From Codonopsis lanceolata (lineage: Eukaryota > Streptophyta > Magnoliopsida > Asterales > Campanulaceae): a stretch of 64,000 nucleotides of DNA. The DNA is taken from the NCBI GenBank assembly GCA_013146195.2, contig CM028377.1, forward strand, positions 109,382,540 through 109,446,539. The letters are read 5' to 3'. This document shows, one piece after another, positions 1 to 11,300 of the stretch; position 1 is the stretch's first letter, and every line of letters begins with the position of its first letter. Made by a program: the position numbers and the translations under genes. The notes beneath the pieces were generated by a model. That model was given only the letters and a program-made list of their open reading frames with translations, had not been told where the DNA came from and made no database searches.

Positions 1-457
1 TTGCCCCGGGTTGTTTCGGGTGTTGTTTATGGGAGTTTAGACCTACTTTAAACATGGTTTGAGACTTGGATGGATTAAATTAATGTTTGAGGACTTTAAG
101 GGTTCAATTGTGAGCCATTTTGAAGCATTAAGGCTCGAGGATGCATGCGGGAGCGACCGAAACCGAGCAAGGAATCAACAAAGGGGTTTTTGGTGTGGAA
201 TAGTGTGATGCGCTCGCATCATACTTGCTTGATGCGACCGCAAGGGTCCCTGGCAGCCCTGTTACGGGTTTTTGTGAAAAAATTGAATTGTTGACCAACT
301 TATACCCACCCAAACCCAACCTAACCCATTCCTAAACCCTCCTAACTAACCTAAGACACATCCTAAACATCTAATTGAAGTTTGGAGGTAGATTAAGGTG
401 TTTAATTAGAGAGAAACATCCCCATTAATCTAACCTACACCCACTTACTTTCTAACA

Positions 458-464
458 TATATAA
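458..464 (+). promoter_or_regulatory. TATA box of LTR family A'
   Basis: TATATAA lies upstream of a CT-rich leader. It sits 231 nt before a GGTAAG donor, matching the spacing in the other LTR families of the window. This is the presumed retroelement promoter; the start site is not determined. Confidence 0.55.
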
Positions 465-686
465 GCCACAAAACACCACTTAAACCTCTCATTTTCTGCC
501 TACACTTCACAAAAACGTGGGAGAGCTTGAGAGAGGAGATTTGTAGGGTTCTTGAGTGCCCAATCTAGGAGGCCATAGCTTGGGACCTTCATTTCTCAAG
601 CTACACCATAGTTTTGAAGAAGGGATTGAAGAGAACAACACCCAACACCAAGAATTTCGGGATTGTGGCTTGAGAGGGCTGAACAA

Positions 687-694
687 AGGTAAGT
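687..694 (+). promoter_or_regulatory. Putative splice donor in LTR leader
   Basis: AAAG|GTAAGT, with the GT at 689-690, is close to the plant 5' splice consensus. An equivalent donor occurs at the same relative place in families A, B and B'. It suggests a spliced leader; no acceptor has been identified. Confidence 0.4.
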
Positions 695-3600
695 TTCTAC
701 CTCTCTTCTTCTTTCTTTTGGCTCCATTGACCCTAGGGAAACAATCATTCTTGCTAAGTGAGGTCAATGGATGCAATTTCTAGGGTTGCTAGAGATGCCA
801 TGAACCCTAGGTTTTCAAATGTTGATATAGTTGGATGAACCTATGTGAGACCTTGATTAGTATGAAATTCATATGCCAAATGGTCTAATAAACCTTGTTA
901 TGTGAATTGTTCATGTGTATTAAGCTTGAATGGCAAAGATACTTGGAAGGGGATTTTGCCCTAATTGTGTTTGGCTTATTAACTATGATGGTAAGCTTGA
1001 TTATTATGTTGTACATGTATAGTAGAGCATATTAATCCATGTTGTATGATTAAATCATGTTTTGGAGGATATGATTGGTAAGGTGAACCAAATGAAGTTA
1101 TGCACAAATTGATGAATTTGTTCTATGATTACTTGGTAAGTGTTCTGTTGGGTTTATGTGAGTTCAATGAACTTGGGAAGATGGCTAATGATGATAGTTT
1201 TGAACATAGGGGGTATTGAGACACATGGCTTCTATGCCCTAAATTTTAGAAAGGGTAGATTGGACTCAACGGAGTCATTTTAAGTTCGATAATGTGCTAA
1301 ACGAACTTGGGTTGAAATCCTATGACGATTGGATTTTGTTTGATTAATGTTGAGAAATGCATAGTCTCCAAACTTTATATGGAATTATAATTACGATGGC
1401 TTTATGGATTTTAGTCTTGGGAATTAAGCCCGAATGACTATTGGGATTTGGTTGTAAACTTTAATGAATTATTACGGTGTGGATTTATAAAACACATAAG
1501 GAATAAAATGTGTTAGTAAGACTCAACGGAGTCGTTATAAGGATAATAAAATGATAAAGAGCCTTGGGTTGAAACCCTACAATGTTTGGGTTTGTTTGGG
1601 TTATGCTTGTGCGCACCGAGTTTTGGGTTTGTGTCTAATTGAGACACTCATGTCGTGGAGACTTATTAGAAAAATATCTTGAGCATGCTTGCTAGAGCAT
1701 GGGGCAATAGAGACCTACGTATGGTCACGGGTATATTAAGTGAAGAATAAGAAAGAATTCTCTCCTTAAGGATTTTGGGTTGCGTGTATACGTAATCACT
1801 TGTGAGAAAATGACTACGGAGTAGTCATGTTGTTTTTGTGTATGAAATTGGTGATGTCGATCATGTATGACGATTAGGACTATGATTGAGTCCGGTGTAC
1901 TTAAAATAAAGACTGAAATAATAAGTCTTGAATTGTGGATATTTTGAGACTAACGTAGTAGTCTTTGGTTTGATTTGAGTTGAGGATTATGGTAGACCTC
2001 ACATTACGTTTTATTAAGCTTGTATGCTATACTTAACTTGGTTGATGACTTGAGGAATAATGAGTACCTCAATATGTAGTTTTTTGAACTAAACTTGTAA
2101 GTTAGTTGAACGCAATGGTTATATGCAAATATATGCATTGTTCATGGTATTTGGTAGAGCATTATGTCCTACTTGATTATATGCAATTATGTGCATGGAT
2201 TATGGAATTTCATGGAGCATTATGCCCTATTTGTTTATATGCAAATCTATGCATGGTTTATGAGATTTCGTAGAACATTATGTCCTACGTGGTTATATGC
2301 AATTATGTGCATGGTTTATGAGATTGTTGTAGAGCATGATGTCCTACATGGTTTAATGAGCCCGATAATAATGAACTTGGTCTCATTGGTTTATACAAGT
2401 AAATATCTACTTGATCGTTTGGTTTAAAGTCCAGCTGGCGGGTTTGGTTGTTGTGTCGGCAATGGGACGATTCATAGTCTTTGGAAACAATCGCTATGAA
2501 TCGTTGCATTGGGTCCTTTTTCTCCTCACTATTTGGCCAATAGTGGGATGTGGTCTCGAGAGAGAGCCATCTAGCCTACTTTCGAGCTCCCATTTCTCAT
2601 CCGGAGACTGGATGAATGTAACGAGTACTCATTAAGGGAAACTGATGAGTTGTGATTATTTGGGGAGGAAACCCCAGGGTATGATTGATTGGGTATTGAG
2701 CCCGGATCTTGGTTTGAGATTTGATCTCATGGTAAGTTGGTTGGGTTTTGAACCCGGATTTGACTGTAACGGTTCGATTTACGTTTACTGTTACACATGT
2801 TTATTTATGAGCATTTATATGAAAGATAATATGCTACTTGATTTATGTGAGTTTATGTGCTTTAAAAATTAAGTACATCTTTCATGATGGTATACTAGCA
2901 TGATACCATGATTTTATATGATTGCACATTATGCCATGCCATGTCATAATTTGTCATACGTTGCATTTAGAAACTTACTGAGTCATTATGACTCACTCCG
3001 TGTGATTGTTTTCCCTAGTGTGTGCAGTGATCCCGTTAGTGCTGGCCGGATAACGACTTCTAGCAGGTGGTCTTCCAAGCCATAAGCTTGGAGTTATTTA
3101 TTATTATGTTGTTATTTATTTGTGAGGCTCGAATGTAAAGTTATGTAGACTTTACTTGGGTAGATTGTAGTAGTATGTTATGGTTGTGTATTTGGGAGCC
3201 GGTTGTATAGCCGAGCCTTTGTATCCTTAGAATTTATTCCCGTTGTCGTTTCGAGCATGTGTGGCTCGTTTATTCTAGTTTGTATTATTATTGTTCCTAC
3301 CTCCGACAGTTTTAGTCGTGAGATCTTGGTTGGTGGTTTAGCACTGATATTACTGTTGTAGTTGAATTGTTCCTCCGGCAAGTTATAGCCGTTGAGTGTT
3401 GTTTATCGGGTTGGGATTTTGATAGTTGCCGGCCTTGGTTGCCGATGGTTTGTTGCGCGTGTCTAATGTTGCGTCACGTGCGTCGAATTTTTTGGGCCGA
3501 GAGATTTACTATCTCTTTGGTTGTTTATATTTAGGAGCTTGTTAGCTCGGGTCCCACTTTGGTTTTGCTTCCGCAGGTTTAGTTTTTGTTATCCCGTATT

Positions 3601-3700
3601 GCCGTTATGGCTTTGTCTTCTTGTCTTGAGCTTGTTGGCTCGTCCTTTGACTCGCACCATTATGCTTAGCAGGTGCTTGTCTGTCTCTTAGCTTGTCCTG

Positions 3701-4915
3701 ATGGCACGACCTTGGGATCTCGTCTTGGGATCCGGGTCGGGTCGTCACATGACATGCCAACAGGTGAAAGCTGAACACCAGAGACCTGCCGGTTTATTAC
3801 AGCCACTTGAGATACCGGAGTGGAAATGGGAGCATATCACCATGGATTTCGTGACAGGATTGCCACGTACTCATCGAGGTTTTGATGCCGTATGGGTTGT
3901 TGTGGATAGATTGACTAAATCATCACACTTTATTCCTATTGCGATGACTTATAGTTTGAGTCAGTTGGCAGCATTGTATGTTCAGGATATCGTGAGACTA
4001 CATGGTGTTCCGGTGAGCATTGTATCGGATAGAGATCCCAGGTTTACTTCTCGATTTTGGCGTGCTTTACAAGAGGCTTTGGGGACGAAGTTGAATTTCA
4101 GTACGGCTTTTCACCCACAGTCGGATGGTCAGTCTGAGAGATTGATCCAGGTACTAGAGGATTTGCTACGTGCTTGTGCCATGGATTTTAAAGGTAGTTG
4201 GGATTCTCATTTGCCATTAGCTGAATTTGCTTATAATAACAGTTACCAGTCCAGTATTGAAATGGCGCCATATGAAGCTTTGTATGGGCGTAAGTGTCGA
4301 TCACCGATTTGCTGGGATGAAGTTGGTGAAGCTAAGTTATGGGGTTCAGAGATGGTGCAACAGTCAGCTGAGAGTGTGAAGCTGATTAGAGACAAATTGC
4401 TTACAGCTCAGAGTAGACAGAAAAGCTACGCAGACAACCGGAGACGTGACTTAGAGTTCCAGGTTGGTGATCATGTATTCTTGAAAGTATCGCCTCGGCG
4501 CGGTACTAAGCGATTTGGGAAGAAGGGCAAACTTTCACCTAGATTTATTGGGCCATTTGAGATCTTAGAAAGGATTGGATCTTTGGCGTATCGGTTAGCA
4601 TTGCCACCTTTGTTATCAGATGTTCACGATGTATTCCATGTCTCGATGCTACGCAAGTATTTGAAAGATGAATCGCATGTCCTTGTTTACGATGAGATTT
4701 CATTCGAACCTGATCTTTCTTATGATGAGAGACCAGTGAGGATTCTTGATACTAAGGAGCAAATCTTGAGAACGAAGCGGATTCCGTTAGTGAAAGTCTT
4801 ATGGAAGAACCATGACATTGAGGAAGCTACTTGCGAAACCGAGCTCGATATGAGAGAAAGATATCCTTTCCTATTTGATGATTCTGGTATGAATTTAGGG
4901 ACTAAATTCCTTTAA
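3701..4915 (+). CDS. Ty3/gypsy integrase plus C-terminal chromodomain-like tail (pol 3' remnant)
   Basis: This is a 404-residue open frame. Residues 1-16 are encoded by the end of the inserted LTR (to 3749). Native integrase begins about residue 17 inside the zinc-binding module (TCQQVKAEHQRP), so the retained start codon is fortuitous. The catalytic triad is intact: D49 (MDF), D110 (VSDRD) and E146 (SDGQSE), with 35 residues between the last two (DD35E). The GKKGKLSPRFIGPFEIL region is the GPF/Y-type C-terminus. It is followed by a chromodomain-like tail (ILDTKEQILRTKRIPLVKV... to MRERYPFLF), which in the family binds chromatin and directs insertion. The usual tryptophan of the EATWE box is cysteine here (EATCE). 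The protein would join retroelement cDNA to host DNA in the nucleus. RT, RNase H and gag are absent because of the upstream LTR insertion. The product is unlikely to be functional, although the 3' part of pol is open to its native stop next to the polypurine tract. Confidence 0.9.
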   Translation: MARPWDLVLGSGSGRHMTCQQVKAEHQRPAGLLQPLEIPEWKWEHITMDFVTGLPRTHRGFDAVWVVVDRLTKSSHFIPIAMTYSLSQLAALYVQDIVRLHGVPVSIVSDRDPRFTSRFWRALQEALGTKLNFSTAFHPQSDGQSERLIQVLEDLLRACAMDFKGSWDSHLPLAEFAYNNSYQSSIEMAPYEALYGRKCRSPICWDEVGEAKLWGSEMVQQSAESVKLIRDKLLTAQSRQKSYADNRRRDLEFQVGDHVFLKVSPRRGTKRFGKKGKLSPRFIGPFEILERIGSLAYRLALPPLLSDVHDVFHVSMLRKYLKDESHVLVYDEISFEPDLSYDERPVRILDTKEQILRTKRIPLVKVLWKNHDIEEATCETELDMRERYPFLFDDSGMNLGTKFL

Positions 4916-4926
4916 GTGGGGGAGGA
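4916..4926 (+). other. Polypurine tract of the Tekay element
   Basis: The tract GGGGGAGGA lies directly after the pol stop and immediately before the TGTGAGAACCC start of the 3' LTR. It is the plus-strand primer site in the reverse transcription of this class of element. Confidence 0.8.
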
Positions 4927-7480
4927 TGTGAGAACCCGAAACCTACTTGTATTACTTGTCTTCCATACTTGTTTAACATGATTAGAATATGTTTTTAACA
5001 TGCTAATAGTATCCCTAACATGATTGACTTGATTGCATTCCTTGATCGAACCGTTATTGCCGTATCGAACGCCTATTGCCTTGCATGCTCTAGATTGACT
5101 TGTTCTTGCTCGGGCTTTGATATTTGGACTTAGCCAAGACCTTGAGAGACATTTATCATTGTTTTTAAGACCCTTGATACTCATTCTAATGCTTCTTCGA
5201 GTTGTACATGCCTTATACGCGTTATACGTGCAAATCGGGACCTGTTTGACCTAAAGTATGGCCTGAGGAATCGTTCTACCATGCCAACCGAACATTTTGG
5301 GCTTTGTTCGGCCATGATAACTGAACATTATGAAGGAAGTTCGGCCACCACAACCGAAGCAGAGGAATTCTAGCAAAAGCGTGATTTTTTCGCAACGCAA
5401 CTTTGGCCGACACGAACTTACCCTTACTAAACCCCTACCATTAGTGACTTTAACCACTTGTATTAGAGTCTTATTAGCCTAATCTAAGCCTAATTAAGAT
5501 TACTAAACCTATTTCTACCATTCATCAAGTGACACGTGTATTCCATTAACACCTTAAGTGAGCTGATCTACACTACATCAGCTTTAGACTTCATTTCACG
5601 ACTCATTTCTACGCCTCGTCTTCTCCGGTCTAGGGCGAGCTTGTGCGTGAGAGTCTTGGTGAGATTAGTGCGTGAGGGGTTGGCTTCCAAGAGATTCAAG
5701 ACCCGCTTGCGATTCCGAGACCGCCGTTGCGTCGCCGCCGTCGATACGAGCGATTGTCACCGATCAGTTTTCGTGCTTCCGTCTTTTGCTTGGCTTGAGG
5801 TAAGCTATCAATTTCCCTTAGGTCCATGTTAGAGATAACATGCTACCCCTTCTTGCTTCCCTTCTCTCATGTCTAAATCATTGCTCTCCTTGTTTCTACC
5901 ATGAATATGATACGTTCTAGAGAGTATGTATATTTGGAAATCATAAACCATGAATGTAAATGTCGTGATTTGGACACTAAGCCTAGAAGTAAAAGTGTTC
6001 TACTCTACATTAGAAATAACTATTATTCTTGGGTCATAGACTTTCGACCATTATTTGGGAAAAATGTGATTCTAGGGTTCCATAAATTGGGGACTTGAAT
6101 TTATTTTTGGCTATGATTGTTATGTGGATTAATGACCTAGATAAATCAATGCAATAACTTAGAAAAGAGTTGGAAATGCAAATAGTATTTTAATTCTACA
6201 AGCTTGGATTTATAGAAATGACTCAACGGAGTCGACATTTGTGAGCTATTGAACAATACCGGCTCAATGATCGATCCCTACGACGTTATTACATGCGTTA
6301 TACTAGAAAACTAATTCTAGACTCTTGAAATGGATTGACTATCATGCTTGTACCTTTATGACATAATAAATGCATACTTGATATATTGAGTTCGCTCTTG
6401 TCGAGCTCAACCTTGCTTGTTTATTGATGAGATTATATACTTGTCTCGAACGAGGACGCTCTTGTCGGACTCGTTCCATACTAACCATTGTTGAGTAAAT
6501 ACTACTTGGCATTGCATGAGTCCAGCTGGCGTACTTGATCATGTCACACACCCTCTACTGCTGGCCACAGTGGGGAAGAGCTCTCTTGGCCAACCAATAC
6601 GCGACCATTGAGATTGACTTCATGTTTATCCCGAGAATATCCTCGGAAGATCGATGTATTATCACACCCATCGATTCATGCACGTCATGAAGGTGTCTGC
6701 TTTTGCTGTGTCTACGGCCCGGCCCTCTATATCCTCATATTATGTGACTATGTGCAATAATGTGCATCTCATATACTTGATCTACATGCTTGTAATATTG
6801 TCTTGCCTTACGTGTTGCATATTTCCATGTCATGCATGATTGATAGCTTACGAGTCATTATGACTTACCCGTTCCCCTGTACTTTTTTTAGATCCTAGCA
6901 GGTCAGGACCTTCCCGTTGAGGATCGCAGTGCTCGTATACTTTAGTTCTCTTTGGTCAGGCTTTTGCAGTTGAAGAGGTGGTTTAGAAGTCCTCTTCTCT
7001 TCTTTTGTATTTTGCAAGGACGATGGGTATAAGCTAGTCATCTAGACTATGCTTGGGATTGTATAGATTTTGTACTCGTGTATTCCTGTTAGCTACTCGT
7101 AGTATTAACTCTTGTAGTATATATACTCCTTTGATGCTGGCAATTATGTTAGCCTTGCCTTGTATATCGTGTGTTGTTCACTACGCATAGACTTCCGCTG
7201 AGCATCCTATTAGCTCTTATTTATTTCCTTGTCGTATTAACTGCTTAGCTTGGGTTCCGGCTGTAGTGTCGCCGAAGACTTGGATTATTGCTTAAATGTT
7301 TTATCAGGTGAAATGATTTTAAAATGCCGACCTTTTGTGTCGAGTTCTCTTGCGACTGAAATGTTGTGTCACGTCAGTTTTAAAATTTTTGAGTCCTTGC
7401 ATGTTCTTCCTTTCTTGTCTTGTCTTGTTTGGCGCTTCGGTCCACGGTTCCATCTCGGGTCCGGGGTCGGGGTCGCCACA
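4927..7480 (+). mobile_element. 3' LTR of the Tekay element (family B')
   Basis: It begins TGTGAGAACCCGAAACC after the polypurine tract and ends GGGTCGGGGTCGCCACA at 7480, so it is bounded by TG..CA and is about 2.55 kb long. It is a shorter, diverged relative of the LTRs in the 37-58 kb array, whose reverse complement starts TGTGAGAACCC and ends GGGTCGGGTCGCCACA. It carries the GACTC palindrome (6220), two CTCTTGT-loop hairpins (6386-6410 and 6448-6476), a CCAGCTGG box (about 6521) and a GAGGTAAGC donor (5800). No clear TATA box is seen at the expected distance. The 5' partner LTR lies outside the window, so the insertion age cannot be estimated. Small ORFs inside are not believed. Confidence 0.82.
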
Positions 7481-8600
7481 GGCTGGCTATATAAACCCCT
7501 CAATATGGAGAGGGAAGGTATGTTCACATATACATAGGCTGAAACTCTATCAAATTGCTTACTCAATTGAGTGTTTGCTAATTATCACGTCGGAGCGCAT
7601 TTTTAGGGTAAGCTCCTGCCCAGTTCATGATATGTGCTGCTTTTTTGACAGGATTGGGCCTTTGAAGATACAAATATAATTGAAAACCAGATATCCGAAT
7701 AGTCAAGCCTAGTGCATCTGATTAATTTGGATACATCAGTTGGTTCCATTGTCAGGAAACATTTTTTTAAGGATTAAACTCTTTTTCCGATGAATTTTCA
7801 AGCTTTAGACATGGCAGCAAATAGTGTCAATGTGGAAATTTGCTAGAGGACGGACATAAAGCCACACCTTGTGTGGAGATTCTTGTCGATAACATCCTAC
7901 CTCCTCTTCCTCCTTATGATGCTCGACACCAGCTAAATCAGAGGCGGGGTTTGGAGTCATTGGCCCGGAGTGTTGTGGCCGCTGTTGGACTGGCCAACGA
8001 ATTTCGGGAGGAAGCGTTGTGTCAGAGGGCAGTATACCCTCTACCAGCAACTGATTGCTATGGGCAAACCCCCACTGCCCATCGAACTAGAACTACTTCC
8101 AGATATGCATGGTTTGATTCACGCGTTGAGTGTGTCAAGACCAGTACGGGACCCTTAGCGACGGGTAAGAGCTCCATCACTGCCTCGAGAGCGAGAATCG
8201 AACAGAGAGTGTAGCCAGCATGAGGGGCGGCCTAGTCACAGAGTGGTTCCTGGTGTGCATTCTTGCCTCGACCCTCGAGTAGGGGAGGATTCGGTTCAGT
8301 CTTGCCGCCGCCAGAGGTTACCTTCCCCACGGAGGTCACATGCCCGCAGGCCCTGTTCACCATCTCCACGTAGGTCGTATGCTCACCGACACCGTTCGCC
8401 ATCACCTGGGCGGTCCCATGCTCGCCGGTACCGTTTTGCATCACCTGGAAGGTCGCATGCACGTAGACATGGATCGCTGTCACGACACTCTAGGGGCAGA
8501 CATGAATTGTCCCCTCTCCCCTAACAGCCAGCAAAATGGGGTAGGAGCAACCCAGACCAAGCACCTCAGGCCGTGGGCGGTGCACAAGCACAAGTGGCGC
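7481..8600 (+). pseudogene. Degenerate LTR-retroelement-like sequence with gag-like remains
   Basis: Downstream of the LTR is sequence resembling an LTR end and leader (a GACAG-GATTGG stretch near 7640, then GGTTCCATTGTCAGGAAA near 7743, like the primer-site region of some Ty3/gypsy elements). A possible start ATGGCAGCAAATAG follows at 7810. The reading frame afterwards is broken by stops and shifts. Its distal part (8243-8524) encodes an RS-like repeat protein segment. No catalytic domain is visible. My best guess is the 5' part of an old Ty3/gypsy element, but the family was not recognised with certainty. Confidence 0.35.
8309..8475 (+). repeat. 39-bp tandem repeat encoding RS-like 13-residue units
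   Basis: About four diverged 39-bp copies are seen, each with CCATC(T/A)CC...GGTC near its start. In one frame each gives a 13-residue unit of the type SPSPRRSHARRHR. The period is a multiple of three and the arginine/serine character is kept, consistent with former coding function in a nucleic-acid-binding tail. Confidence 0.6.
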
Positions 8601-8639
8601 AGGCCCCAGAAAAATAAATTAAAATCCATTGACATGCTA

Positions 8640-9170
8640 CAAAATAAGATTCAAACAAAAAATAGGCTGAATCTCAATAAGAACTGGCTGCTGCCGGAAG
8701 AATCTCGTAGTTAACTTCAATGCGATTCTGCAGTGATCTTGACCAAGCTCCTTGACAAGCTTCTCAAACATTGAACCTTCTGTCTTCATTAACTTCATTG
8801 GTTCATCATACTCCACTAATTTCCCTGTGTAAGAAAAACCAAAAAGAAAAATGAAGGAAAATAGTTTTCAAACATAAGGTCAATGCTGCATTTAGTTTAG
8901 GATCTTCGTCATATGGAAAATGAAGCAAACTTACCATCACTTATGGCCAAAACCGTGGTGCAATCCATCATGGTGGGTATTCTATGAGCCACTGTAATCA
9001 TTGTACAATAAGCAAATTCAGATAGTTTTCTGCAAAATCAAGTCCGTGGCATTATAAATTGAAGCTGTGGCCTCATCGAACACCATGATTTTGCTTCTTC
9101 TCAACAAAGCACGGCCCAAATAGAACAATTTCCGCTGCCCCACTTCCATCCCCATTCGGAGACCTTACAC
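8640..9170 (-). pseudogene. ABC transporter (ABCC/MRP-type) C-terminal fragment with intron
   Basis: Read on the minus strand, the sequence gives VGQRKLFYLGRALLRRSKI, then MVFDEATASIYNATDL and, after a small frame break, TMITVAHRIPTMMDCT. These are the signature-side, Walker B/D-loop and H-loop regions of the second nucleotide-binding domain of plant ABCC transporters. A GT-AG intron of about 110 nt (8825-8934, donor ATG|GTAAGT, acceptor ACACAG|GG) separates this from the C-terminal exon GKLVEYDEPMKLMKTEGSMF. The family exports conjugates across vacuolar or plasma membranes by ATP hydrolysis. Here only the last about 110 residues survive, with the YDxDD-type aspartate region changed, a frame break and no upstream exons. 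Retention of an intron indicates DNA-level capture or segmental decay rather than retroposition. No transposon boundary around it was identified. Confidence 0.75.
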
Positions 9171-9356
9171 CAACTCTCTCCACCTTCGACCTCCGTGACA
9201 CTGCATACGAGATCTTCTCAAAATATTCTCTCTACGGTCAAGTAATCCAGATCTAGGTTTTAAAACTCAGATCTGGGTTTTAAAATGCCTACCCAAACAT
9301 GCTTCCTACACTTATCGATCCAACTTGGTGGTGAGTCACGACCCGAGTCGAGGTTG

Positions 9357-9359
<3 letters not shown>

Positions 9360-9390
<31 letters not shown>
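9360..9390. repeat. (GA)n microsatellite
   Basis: About fifteen uninterrupted AG dinucleotides. The serine/leucine-rich minus-strand frame across it is a by-product. Confidence 0.95.
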
Positions 9391-9394
<4 letters not shown>

Positions 9395-9604
9395 GAAAGG
9401 ATAACAAAACGAAGGAAGAGCATGAGAAATGAAGATGGCTAAAATCAGACGAGGAATAGAGGGGAAGAGGCTTTATTATGCTAGATCTAAGATGGATCCA
9501 CAACAGGGAGCTTGAAAACATTTATGAATATCAATGTTTAATGGGGATATATAAACCTTAAAATGATTCAGTCCTCTATAATGGCAAAATTTGAAAATTA
9601 GGTA

Positions 9605-9640
9605 TTAGATTGTGGGCATTTGGTTTTTTTTTTTTTTTTT
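9605..9640. repeat. Poly-T tract
   Basis: An uninterrupted run of T flanked by AT-rich sequence. It could be the oligo-A tail of a minus-strand retroposon, but no target duplication was identified. The sequence 9641-9867 has no recognised gene. Confidence 0.5.
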
Positions 9641-9867
9641 GCATTTTTCAAGTAAATTAAATTACTTTTGACATTTTTAACATTGGTTTTCCTATTTTAC
9701 CCCTGAAGTTAACGTCCTGATCTAACGTCATCCAAAAAATGGGCTCGCTTGCAACATGACTAAAGTTGGATGGCCAAAATAGATATTTCAAACTTTCGGT
9801 GGCCGAATTGCAAAAAGTGGGAAAGTTGGGTGGCCTATTTGTGTGTTTTGCCTTCAAAAAAATTGTC

Positions 9868-10290
9868 AAAAAGATTTTGGGCAGAAGCCTTAAATATAAC
9901 TTGCCACATTGGCAATAGAGTTTTCTTGAGGCCAGGTAACATAATGACTTCCTATGAAATTTTGTTAGGAAAGAAACTCACTCTGAAATACTTTTATATC
10001 TTTGGGTGTGTGTGCCACTTAGTAAATGATAGGGATCACTTGTCCAAATTTGATTCAAGGAGTAACAAGTGTATATTTGTGGGGTACTCAACTAGTCATG
10101 CATACTGGGTATTTAATCTTAGAACTAAGAATATCATGGAATCCATGGATGTTGTGTTTGATGATCTAACATACCTTGGCCACAAAAGTGTCGAAGATGA
10201 TGTTTCAAGTTTGCTTGATTTTGGTGATCTCAACACTACTCCACAAGTTGGAGAACCTGTAGAAGGAGGATAGTCAGACATTGTTCCAAA
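9868..10290 (+). pseudogene. Ty1/copia integrase C-terminal fragment
   Basis: The frame reads FWAEALNITCHIGNRVFL, then SYEILLGKKLTLKYFYIFGC and KCIFVGYSTSHAYWVFNLRT. This is the well-conserved region between the integrase catalytic glutamate and the start of reverse transcriptase in plant copia polyproteins, most like the SIRE/Maximus group by memory. Upstream catalytic D residues are absent and the frame stops at 10271. Later sequence (to about 10450) still looks like the acidic linker but is out of frame. Both termini and the LTRs are missing, so this is an isolated relic. Its open frame begins earlier (9770) in unrelated sequence. Confidence 0.85.
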
Positions 10291-10450
10291 CTCATAGAAT
10301 TCAAAAGCTAAAAGTTTAGAGAACTTTGGAAATTTGGTTTCTGATGCAACTGCATCAGAAGATGCATTGGTCAGACCTGTTGGTGAAGTTGATCCTACTG
10401 TGACTGATAGAGGATGTTCCCAATAGATTATAGAAGGACCATCCAATCTC

Positions 10451-11261
10451 ACAAGTTATATGAAATGTTCATGATGGTATGTCTACAAGGAGGAAAGGTA
10501 AGATTGATTGTCGTCTTAGAGGTTTTGGTATTTGGTTAGTTTTCACTATTTTCATTGTAAGACTCATAATCTTTTTAGTGAAATCATTTATTACTATAAG
10601 GCTGGATCTACAAGCTATGCTTGTAGATTATCTGATATATTTATGTGTTTTATTACTACTTTATTATAATAAAGTCTTCTGGTGTTTATTTGATAGTTTA
10701 TTCCTTAGAATCCTAGCTACTATTGCACTTTCAATTTCCTGTATAAACACATCAGTTTTAGAATATGTAATATTACAATTTAGGATGGAGGGATTATGGC
10801 GGAAAGTAATTTGATATGTTGTATAAGTAACAAGGCTATTTATGAATTTATATATGCTAATGTTATAAACAATTGTATTGGTGGCCTTTCTATTTGTGTA
10901 TTAATTCTTATAAATAGAAATTGAATGAAAAAAAAATGTAACAATTTTTTTTTCAGTTCTATAATAATAAATTTACTTATCTAACCATCAAACAATTGCT
11001 AACTCTTCCCCAATAGCAATCTTGAAATGTTCATCTCCAAATATTTTTAATCTGCCAACATATTAAAACATATAGCCGTGATTATATGGACATGAATCAT
11101 TACACTTCCTCATGTGACAGTTATCTTCTAATTATAAATTTATGTTAAAGCTTACCACATGTGATAGTTATATGCTAATCTCATCGCTTTTTAAGTATTT
11201 AATCATTAAAATAAACTCAAAAACACAAATGTTTCTAGATTAAAAACTGCATCAACAAATA
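10451..11261. other. AT-rich interval, no recognised gene
   Basis: AT-rich sequence with stops in all frames except a hydrophobic 111-residue plus-strand frame (10479-10814). That frame has no recognisable motif and a composition explained by T-richness. At 11262-11300 there is a CTCCATCCGTTCC-like Stowaway MITE terminus without a found partner. Confidence 0.5.
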
Positions 11262-11300
11262 CTCCATCCGTTCCACCCAAAAAGTCCCCATTTAAAAAGT

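Larger units (their letters stand above)
1..3749 (+). mobile_element. Long LTR, family A' (Tekay-like Ty3/gypsy), 5' end outside window
   Basis: The segment ends GGGTCGGGTCGTCACA at 3749, the typical 3' terminus of these LTRs, directly abutting integrase coding sequence. It is colinear, with clear but diverged similarity, with the reverse complement of the LTRs at 14732-18643 and 21182-25075. By that alignment about 0.6 kb of its 5' end lies left of the window, giving an LTR of roughly 4.3 kb. It contains a TATA box (458), a splice-donor-like GGTAAG (688), two GACTC-AACG-GAGTC palindromes (1263, 1520) and a perfect-arm TGAGTCA palindrome (2979). Several small open frames here have no recognisable product and are treated as chance. 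It is either a solo LTR or the 3' LTR of an element to the left. The latter cannot be decided because the left target-site copy is outside the window. Confidence 0.8.

Noticed and set aside
7840..8214. 124-residue plus-strand frame as an independent gene
   Set aside because: No recognisable domain. It overlaps alternative frames and sits within degenerate retroelement sequence.
10479..10814. 111-residue hydrophobic plus-strand frame as a membrane protein
   Set aside because: T-rich DNA gives hydrophobic translations. No homology or gene signals.
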